A DNA stretch of 37,450 nucleotides from the NCBI GenBank assembly GCA_040377605.1, contig JBEIOK010000013.1, positions 1 to 37,450 of the forward strand, read 5' to 3'. A program made the translations under genes and the position numbers. Origin of the DNA: Solimonas sp040377605. GTDB taxonomy: Bacteria > Pseudomonadota > Gammaproteobacteria > Nevskiales > Nevskiaceae. Positions within the stretch are counted from its first letter, which is position 1; each line of letters opens with the position of its first letter. The notes under the pieces were generated by a model. The model saw only the letters and a list, made by a program, of their open reading frames with translations, was not told where the DNA came from and searched no databases. This document shows, in pieces, positions 31,901-37,450 of the stretch.

Positions 31901-32353
31901 TCACGGCACCGGCGGCACCGGGACCAGTGCGGTCGGCCCGGTGCCGGACTCCTGCACGACGGCGCCGTGGTCGCCCGCCGCGCTGAAATGTGCGGTCCCG
32001 GCGGGCAGAATCAGCACAGACCCGGGCCCGTAGCCCACGAGCGCGTCCGACTCGAAGCGGGTGCCCACCGCAAAGCGGTACTGACCCTCGAGCACGGTGA
32101 CGACGCGCTCATCGGGATGAGAATGCGGCGGCGTGGCGACCCCCGCCTCGAAGCGCACGCGAAGGGTGTAAGCGCCGCGACTCGCCGGATCGCCGGCGAC
32201 GACGGCGATCGACGCCCCCGGCGCACGAGGCTCGCTGCGGTACTGCAGCTGCTCGGGCGACAGGCGCCGCACCCCACCGTTGCTGTCGGCCGCGCTAAGG
32301 CCGGGGCTGACGAGGCAGCCACCCCACACTACGATCCACGTCAACAAGCGCAT
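31901..32353 (-). CDS. Secreted cupin-domain protein
   Basis: The ATG at 32353 gives 150 residues with a signal peptide (MRLLTWIVVWGGCLVSPGLSA). The mature part is one cupin: PPHSHPDERVVTVLEGQYRF holds the first metal-binding motif with two histidines and a glutamate, and LPAGTAHFSA the second with its histidine. It resembles ChrR-like cupin domains but is exported, so it is not an anti-sigma factor by itself. No substrate is evident. It ends 1 bp from the glpK stop on the other strand. Confidence 0.85.
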   Translation of the reverse strand: MRLLTWIVVWGGCLVSPGLSAADSNGGVRRLSPEQLQYRSEPRAPGASIAVVAGDPASRGAYTLRVRFEAGVATPPHSHPDERVVTVLEGQYRFAVGTRFESDALVGYGPGSVLILPAGTAHFSAAGDHGAVVQESGTGPTALVPVPPVP

Positions 32354-32464
32354 ATCATGTCCCGGGTGTGTTGCGATGCTGGCGCTGCACGATACGGGTG
32401 CCGGGTCGTCAAGAAAAGTCCTGTCCACTCCGAGACCGCCAACCGGTCCCAATGACGGAAGCCT

Positions 32465-32818
32465 ATGCCGATGAAATCAAAAACCCTGGTGTCACTCTCC
32501 CTGCTGTGCGCGGGCCTGCTCGCTGGCTGTTCGACCAGTGGCACCTTCCGTGTGCCGCCGGGCTCACAACTCTATGTCTACGAGCGACCGGTGCAGGTGC
32601 AGGGTGACGGTAAGGTCACGACGAACCCGTTCTTCTGGACCGCAGCGGGCGGCGTACCCTATCGCCTGGAGCAGAACGGCAAGGTAACGCAGGAGGGCAA
32701 GCTCGAGGCCAAGTTCCGTCCCGTGTCGATCTTCTGGCCGCCGGCGGCGCTGATCTACTGGCCGATCGGTCTGCGCCCGGACATCACCTACGATCTCGTG
32801 AACCAGACGCAAAAGTAA
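32465..32818 (+). CDS. Small lipoprotein of unknown function
   Basis: This 117-residue protein has a lipoprotein signal: MPMKSKTLVSLSLLCAG, then LLAGC with lipidated Cys22 (or Cys20 from the second ATG at 32471). The mature part is a short beta-rich segment (SQLYVYERPVQVQGDGKV) followed by a hydrophobic stretch, IFWPPAALIYWPIGL, unusual for a small lipoprotein and possibly membrane-contacting. Family not recognised. It ends just before a bidirectional terminator. Confidence 0.8.
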   Translation: MPMKSKTLVSLSLLCAGLLAGCSTSGTFRVPPGSQLYVYERPVQVQGDGKVTTNPFFWTAAGGVPYRLEQNGKVTQEGKLEAKFRPVSIFWPPAALIYWPIGLRPDITYDLVNQTQK

Positions 32819-32832
32819 GCAGCTGCATCAAC

Positions 32833-32866
32833 GAAAACGCCGCCCGGATTTCCGGGCGGCGTTTTC
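32833..32866. terminator. Bidirectional terminator
   Basis: GAAAACGCCGCCCGGA and TCCGGGCGGCGTTTTC are perfect 16-base complements around a TT centre, with the T-run after the stem on both strands. It lies between the convergent lipoprotein gene and the ketosynthase gene, and so ends both the lipoprotein unit and the polyene operon. Confidence 0.93.
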
Positions 32867-32877
32867 TGTGGCCTGCG

Positions 32878-34104
32878 TCAATTCATGCGCCGGAAGATCA
32901 GCGATGTATTGATGCCACCGAAGGCAAAGTTGTTGTTGATCACGTACTCGGTCTGCAGCGGACGTACCGTGTCGACGACGTAATCGAGCTCGCCGCATCG
33001 CGGATCCACATTCTTCAGGTTCAGCGTTGGCGCAAACCAGCCGCGGTTCATCATCTCGATGACCCACCAGCTTTCGAGCGCGCCACAGGCGCCGAGGGTG
33101 TGGCCGAGATGGCCTTTCCACGAGGCGGCCGGAATGGCGCGGCCGAAGTAGCGCCGCGTCATGTTGCTCTCGGCGATGTCGCCCTGTTCGGTGGCGGTAC
33201 CGTGGCAGCTGACGAAGCCGATCGCATCGGGTGACAGGCCCGCATCCTTGAACGCCAGATCCATGGCGCCGCCCATTGTTTCCTGGTTGGGATGCGTGGC
33301 GTGATCGCCGTCGGAGTTGCTGCCGTAGCCGACGATCTCGGCGTAGATCCTGGCGCCACGCGCCTTGGCGTGTTCGTACTCCTCGAGGATCAGCGTGCAC
33401 GCACCCTCGCCGATCACCAGACCATCACGATCACGGTCAAACGGTGCAGGCGTGGTGGTCGGTGCGTCATTCTTGAGGCTGGTGGCGAACAGGGTGTCGA
33501 ATACCGATGCCTGTGCGGACACCAGCTCCTCGGCGCCGCCAGCGACCATCAGGGTCTGCATGCCGTACTTGATGGCTTCATAGGCGTAGCCGACGCCCTG
33601 GCTGCCAGACGTGCAGGCGCTGCAGGTGGGAATGACGCGGCCCTTGAGCCCGAAGAACAAGCCGATATTGACCGCCGCCGTGTGACTCATCATGCGCAAG
33701 TAAGTCGTCGCATTGAAGCGACCGAGCTTGCCCGTCAGCATCAGGCTGCCAAATTCCATCGTCGCATCGGCGCTGCCGCTGCACGAGCCGTAGGAAACGC
33801 CCATCGAGCCGGTGCGGATTTCGGGATCGTCCTTGAGTCCCGCCTGCTCCAGCGCCATTTCCGTTGCGCGGGTCGACAGCACCGAAACGCGACCCATCGT
33901 GCGGGTCAGCTTGCGCGTGTAATGCGCCGGAGCCTTGAAGTCGGTGACCGGCCCGGCGAGGCGCGTGTTCAGCTCCTCGAAGACGTCCCACTCTGGCATC
34001 GTCTTGATGCCGCTGACGTTGTTGCGCAGGCTGTGCTCGATCGTTTCCCAGTCGGACCCGATCGCGGAAATGCCGGCCATGCCGGTGACGACCACTCTCT
34101 TCAT
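32878..34104 (-). CDS. Beta-ketoacyl-ACP synthase (aryl-polyene type, ApeR-like)
   Basis: This 408-residue FabF-type ketosynthase has an intact Cys-His-His set: Cys164 in SACTSGSQG, His301 in CHGTATEQGD, Lys330 and His335 in GHTLGACGALE. It is therefore an active condensing enzyme rather than a chain-length factor. It starts directly after the ketoreductase stop (TAAATG), the tightest spacing in the operon. As the last gene of a leftward set with MMPL, DUF3261, dehydratase and reductase, it matches the end of aryl-polyene clusters. Confidence 0.93.
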   Translation of the reverse strand: MKRVVVTGMAGISAIGSDWETIEHSLRNNVSGIKTMPEWDVFEELNTRLAGPVTDFKAPAHYTRKLTRTMGRVSVLSTRATEMALEQAGLKDDPEIRTGSMGVSYGSCSGSADATMEFGSLMLTGKLGRFNATTYLRMMSHTAAVNIGLFFGLKGRVIPTCSACTSGSQGVGYAYEAIKYGMQTLMVAGGAEELVSAQASVFDTLFATSLKNDAPTTTPAPFDRDRDGLVIGEGACTLILEEYEHAKARGARIYAEIVGYGSNSDGDHATHPNQETMGGAMDLAFKDAGLSPDAIGFVSCHGTATEQGDIAESNMTRRYFGRAIPAASWKGHLGHTLGACGALESWWVIEMMNRGWFAPTLNLKNVDPRCGELDYVVDTVRPLQTEYVINNNFAFGGINTSLIFRRMN

Positions 34105-34830
34105 TTAGAACATCCCGCCGTTCACCGAGATCGCCTGCCGCGTGATGTAGGCCGCTCCGTCCGAGAACAGGAACGTCACCAGCGCAGCGACTTCATCGGG
34201 TTCCCCCACCCGCCCCGCCGGCACGAGCTTGAGCGCTTCGTCGACCGGCACCTCGTCGATCATGTCGGTCCGGATCAGGCCGGGTGCGACGCAGTTGACC
34301 GTGATTTTGCGGCTGGCCAGTTCCACCGCCAGCGCTTTCGTCGCGCCGATGATACCCGCCTTGGCCGCCGAGTAATTCACCTGCCCGCGATTGCCCATCA
34401 GCCCCGACACCGAGGCCAGGGTTACGATGCGGCCCGGCTTGCGCGTGCGGATCATCGGCATGATCAGCGGATGAATCACGTTGAAGAAGCCGTCGAGATT
34501 GGTGCGCATGACCTGGTCCCAGTCTTCGCCGGAGAGGGCGGGAAAGGCACCATCGCGGGCAATGCCAGCGTTGCAGACCACGCCATAGTAAGCACCGTGC
34601 TGTTCGATATCGGCCTGCAGCACCGCTGCCGCCTGCTCGCGATCGGCGACGTCAAAGCAGATCACGCGCGCCTGACGCCCGGCCGCCTGCACTGCCGCGA
34701 GGGTTTCGGCTGCCGCCTGCGGATCGCGCCGGCAGTGCAACACCAGGTCATAGCCGCCATGGGCCAGACCGACGGCGATCGCCTTGCCGATGCCTCGATT
34801 GGAACCCGTGACCAATGCCCAGCGATTCAT
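34105..34830 (-). CDS. 3-oxoacyl-ACP reductase, FabG-like (ApeQ-like)
   Basis: The ATG at 34830 overlaps the dehydratase stop as ATGA and gives 241 residues. Classical SDR features are TGSNRGIG (8-15), CNAG (86-89), Asn111, Ser140, Tyr153 and Lys157. It ends with the FabG-like ITRQAISVNGGMF. It reduces the beta-keto group during chain extension. The operon context points to polyene rather than housekeeping fatty acid synthesis. Confidence 0.93.
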   Translation of the reverse strand: MNRWALVTGSNRGIGKAIAVGLAHGGYDLVLHCRRDPQAAAETLAAVQAAGRQARVICFDVADREQAAAVLQADIEQHGAYYGVVCNAGIARDGAFPALSGEDWDQVMRTNLDGFFNVIHPLIMPMIRTRKPGRIVTLASVSGLMGNRGQVNYSAAKAGIIGATKALAVELASRKITVNCVAPGLIRTDMIDEVPVDEALKLVPAGRVGEPDEVAALVTFLFSDGAAYITRQAISVNGGMF

Positions 34831-35297
34831 GATGCCTCCCCGACCAGCATTTTCAGATAGTTCTCGATGTCGTCCGGCTGGAAGGCCTTGATATCGGCGC
34901 GCGCCCAGACGGTGTCGCCGTCTCCCAGCTCGCAGGCGAAGACGCCGACGCCCTCGTTGTCGCGGACCAGTAGTTCGGCCCGCACGATCAGGCGCTGACC
35001 TTCGGCAAACACCTCGCGGCTGCATTCGTAGCTGCGCGTTCCCAGCAGCAGACCGATGACGATCGGCTGGCCAGCCTGCAGGCGGTGGATGCCGGCCCAC
35101 ACGCCGACACATTGCGCCATGTACTCGATGCCGACCCAACCCGGCACGCCGCGGCCGGCCTCAAAGAACCGTGACGCCTGCCGGATGGTCAGCGCACAGC
35201 GCGCGCTGTCGGCGTCGTAGTCGAGCACCTCGTCGAGCAGCGTCATCGTGGGCCCGTGCGGCAGCGTCTGCGCCGGCGTATAGCGGGTTGAATTCAT
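34827..35297 (-). CDS. Hotdog-fold 3-hydroxyacyl-ACP dehydratase (ApeP-like)
   Basis: The ATG at 35297 overlaps the DUF3261 stop as ATGA and gives 156 residues; the frame is open further up, but that part would lie within DUF3261. It has the hotdog dehydratase pattern: LPHGPTMTLLDEVL with His14, and GWVGIEYMAQCVGVWAG with Glu58 on the central helix. The usual HRPPM reads HGPTM. It likely dehydrates the 3-hydroxyacyl-ACP to the enoyl form so that double bonds accumulate in the polyene. Confidence 0.9.
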   Translation of the reverse strand: MNSTRYTPAQTLPHGPTMTLLDEVLDYDADSARCALTIRQASRFFEAGRGVPGWVGIEYMAQCVGVWAGIHRLQAGQPIVIGLLLGTRSYECSREVFAEGQRLIVRAELLVRDNEGVGVFACELGDGDTVWARADIKAFQPDDIENYLKMLVGEAS

Positions 35298-35899
35298 GGC
35301 TGGACCTCGCGGCTGCTGATATCCAGCGAGTAGCCGTCGCGTAGCTGCGTCAGCCACAGCCGCGTGGCGTCCGCGCGATGCACCTCGGCGATCAGGACGC
35401 CCTCACGCCGCAGGCGGCGCAGTCCCGGCCGCGGCTCGGTCACCCGCCATGGTCCTGCGGCGGTGGCAGCCTGCAGCGCGTCCAGCGGCCACAGCGCGAG
35501 TTGCAAGTCGGCGAGGATGCGCTGCGGCTGCACCCGGTCCGGGGCAAAGCTGGCGCGCTCGGCCTGCAGGGCCGTGCCGTCGTATTCCAGCGTGAAGATG
35601 CGCTGCCCCAGCGCGGTCAGCCCGACCATCGAGATGCGCTGCGGCGTGATCGTCACCAGGCACTGGATGCTGGCCTCCTGATCCCCATAGGCCGCGTGCA
35701 GCACCTGATCGAGCTGTGCACTGCGACCGAAGCTGGCCGGCGTCAGCATCGGGAAGCGGGCGGCGTCCGCTGCCGGGGTTGCCGGTGCGTCCATCGAGGC
35801 GCAGGCGCCGAGTCCCAGCGCCAGCACCAGGGCTGCTGCAATCGCGGCAGCGCCGATACCGCGGGTCGGCGGCAGAGTCGAGATGCGTGTTGATTCCAT
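35294..35899 (-). CDS. DUF3261 lipoprotein (ApeN-like)
   Basis: This 201-residue protein has a lipoprotein-type signal with hydrophobic AAALVLALGLGAC and a likely lipidated Cys33. The mature sequence matches DUF3261: LTPASFGRSAQLDQVLHAAYGD, then TLEYDGTALQAERAS and a LADLQLALWPLDAL segment. Such lipoproteins occur in aryl-polyene clusters between the MMPL exporter and the ketosynthase/dehydratase genes and probably help move the product to the outer membrane. It overlaps the dehydratase start by 4 bp. Confidence 0.88.
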   Translation of the reverse strand: MESTRISTLPPTRGIGAAAIAAALVLALGLGACASMDAPATPAADAARFPMLTPASFGRSAQLDQVLHAAYGDQEASIQCLVTITPQRISMVGLTALGQRIFTLEYDGTALQAERASFAPDRVQPQRILADLQLALWPLDALQAATAAGPWRVTEPRPGLRRLRREGVLIAEVHRADATRLWLTQLRDGYSLDISSREVQP

Positions 35900-35947
35900 G
35901 ATTCGCGGAACGGGCCGGTGACCGGCGCTGCGGCAGATTCGGGGGTA

Positions 35948-37450
35948 TCAGCCGGGAGGTGGACGATCCTGTCCGCCCATTTTGGCAGATGCCCCGTCGG
36001 CCGGTGCGCTGCAGAGCACCGCCAGCAGCCAGGTGTAACTGACACCCAGCAGGACCGCGAGGCCCAGACTGCGGATGAACGGGGTTACCGAGGCCGCCAG
36101 CAGCCCGAAGGACAGCAGGGTGATCAGGCCGGCCAGCGTGATGGCCAGCAAGGTCGTCGGGCGAGAATGCTGACCTTCGCGCAGGAACACCGTGTAGTCG
36201 ACGCCCAGGCCCAGTACCAGCAACAGGGCCAGCACCGTGAACAGCGTCGCGGGAATGCCGAACAGTCCCAGCGTGGCCAGGGTCAGCAGTCCGCCGCCCA
36301 ATGGCGCGATCAGGTGCCGCAGCCCGCTGCCGACACCGTAGCGCAGCATCAGCACGACGCCGATCGCCGCGAGTGCCCCGGCTAGCGCCAGCAGCGCGAT
36401 GCGACGGTAGTGCGACAGCACCGTGGAGATATCGGAGACGCGATCGACCAGTTGCACGCCGTCGAGCCCATCGGCCAGTCCTTGCAACGCCAGCGGATCG
36501 CGTACGCCGCTGAGCGCAATCACGCTGCCCGCACCGCTGCCGACGGGCCCCAGCCACAGCTCACGCCACGTGGCGGCCGCCGGACTGTCCAGCCAATCGG
36601 CAAATGCCAGCGGATGCGCTCGCGCGGCCTCGAATACGGCACGATCACGTTCGGCAATCGACGCATCGAAACCGAGCTCGCCCAGCAGCGCACCCAGCGC
36701 GCCCTCGGCGGCATAGATGTGCTGTGCCAGCAGCGCGGCGTTTTCGGCCTGACGCTGCTGCGACGGAATCTGTCGTGACAGCGCGCTGTAGCCGCTCAGT
36801 GCCGCTGACGCGACGGCTGGATCCAGCCGCTGTCGCAGCGCCTCTTCCCGCTGCAGCACCTGCTCGGCGTCAGCGCCGCGGACGAGGAAGAAGCGCGTAT
36901 CAATGCCGCCGCCGAGCCGCTCACGAACCAGCTGCTCCTCCTGCAGCAGCTCAACAGGCGAGGACTGCAGATGACGGACGTCATCTGTGAATCCCAAGCG
37001 CCCCAGCCCGATCACGGTCAGGGCGGTACCGACCAGCAGCAGCACCCCGCGCGCGCGGCCGCGTGGGGCCGACAGCCGGGTCAGTCGCGCCATCAGGTGA
37101 TCGACCAGGGCCGGTGCCGCGCGGCCGCGCCCAGCGAGCAGCGGATAGGCCAATAGCACGCAGAGACAGGCACTGAAGATGCCGGCGATGCTGAATACCG
37201 CCATCTGCCGCAGTCCCGGGAACGGCGGCACCAAAAACGCGAGGTACCCCAGTGAGGCGGTCAGCATGCCGACCGTGACGGCCGGCCCGACATGGGCCAC
37301 GGCGTCGGCGCCGCGCCAGGTGGCCGGCGACCGGAACTGATCCGCGAAGAAATGGATGGAGTAGTCGACCGCGACGCCGATCAGACTGGAGCCGAACACC
37401 AGCGCGATCAGGTGAACCTCTCCGAACACGGCCTGTGTCACCGCGATGGA
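35948..37450 (-). CDS. MMPL/RND-family exporter (C-terminal ~500 residues, ApeM-like)
   Basis: The frame is open to the right window edge, and the first visible residues (EVHLIALVFGSSLIGVAVDYSIHFF) are a mid-protein helix, so the start lies beyond the window. A first membrane bundle, a large periplasmic loop (from about LGFTDDVRHLQSSP) and a second membrane bundle (GVDYTVFLREG) are seen, the usual MMPL arrangement. It likely exports the aryl-polyene lipid or its precursor from the inner membrane. It is followed by the DUF3261 gene after 48 bp. Confidence 0.92.
   Translation of the reverse strand, partial: SIAVTQAVFGEVHLIALVFGSSLIGVAVDYSIHFFADQFRSPATWRGADAVAHVGPAVTVGMLTASLGYLAFLVPPFPGLRQMAVFSIAGIFSACLCVLLAYPLLAGRGRAAPALVDHLMARLTRLSAPRGRARGVLLLVGTALTVIGLGRLGFTDDVRHLQSSPVELLQEEQLVRERLGGGIDTRFFLVRGADAEQVLQREEALRQRLDPAVASAALSGYSALSRQIPSQQRQAENAALLAQHIYAAEGALGALLGELGFDASIAERDRAVFEAARAHPLAFADWLDSPAAATWRELWLGPVGSGAGSVIALSGVRDPLALQGLADGLDGVQLVDRVSDISTVLSHYRRIALLALAGALAAIGVVLMLRYGVGSGLRHLIAPLGGGLLTLATLGLFGIPATLFTVLALLLVLGLGVDYTVFLREGQHSRPTTLLAITLAGLITLLSFGLLAASVTPFIRSLGLAVLLGVSYTWLLAVLCSAPADGASAKMGGQDRPPPG

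Noticed and set aside
33292..34860. Open 522-codon rightward frame opposite the ketosynthase and ketoreductase
   Set aside because: It is antisense to two enzymes with intact active sites, and its composition is typical of a complement frame.

Overview
The window is a visibly GC-rich, densely coded stretch of bacterial chromosome. It shows no mobile element, CRISPR array, rRNA or tRNA gene. Gene content (apaG, sufT, a LpxL-type acyltransferase, TatABC beside his genes, a DUF1302/DUF1329 pair, a Mg-type HemB, an aryl-polyene-like operon tail) points to a Gram-negative gammaproteobacterium, perhaps of the Nevskiales/Xanthomonadales type. That placement is inference from gene content and codon style.

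Layout, left to right. (1) The 3' end of a DegV-family gene and an orphan ParA-type ATPase run rightward and meet the leftward purE-purK pair, with a secreted SIMPL-domain protein upstream of purE. (2) sufT and apaG run rightward into a leftward AraC-family regulator (4889-5929). (3) Opposite the regulator is a tightly coupled four-gene unit (6074-10820): an alkylglycerol-monooxygenase-like integral membrane hydroxylase, an unassigned membrane protein, a DUF1302 outer-membrane protein and a DUF1329 exported protein. It is followed by a leftward Old Yellow Enzyme with a TetR-type palindrome in front of it, then mutM. (4) A leftward ABC cassette (ATPase, permease, GldG-like protein, DUF4340 protein; 13116-17081) lies behind an LpxL-type acyltransferase. 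(5) The 201-bp gap between lpxL and dtd carries a strong leftward terminator preceded by a CU-rich segment, a possible small RNA or attenuator. The opposite strand has a 14-codon ORF with an excellent ribosome binding site. (6) dtd, hisB, hisH, hisA, hisF, hisE, tatA, tatB, tatC and an SDR gene run rightward. hisI is not beside hisE, and a dyad repeat separates hisB from hisH. (7) hemB-aroE run leftward. A second membrane hydroxylase, an ECF sigma factor and its RskA-type anti-sigma factor run rightward. (8) A DUF547 protein and a monoacylglycerol-lipase-like hydrolase run leftward, divergent from glpK. A secreted cupin and a small lipoprotein follow. (9) The right end holds the last five genes of a leftward aryl-polyene-like operon: MMPL exporter (cut by the window edge), DUF3261 lipoprotein, hotdog dehydratase, ketoreductase and ketosynthase.

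Much of the accessory content concerns lipids or the envelope: two di-iron-type membrane hydroxylases, the DUF1302/DUF1329 pair, LpxL, a lipase with glycerol kinase, and the polyene operon. The observations most worth following are the AGMO-like operon with its unassigned membrane partner, the candidate RNA between lpxL and dtd, and the orphan palindrome before the Old Yellow Enzyme gene.
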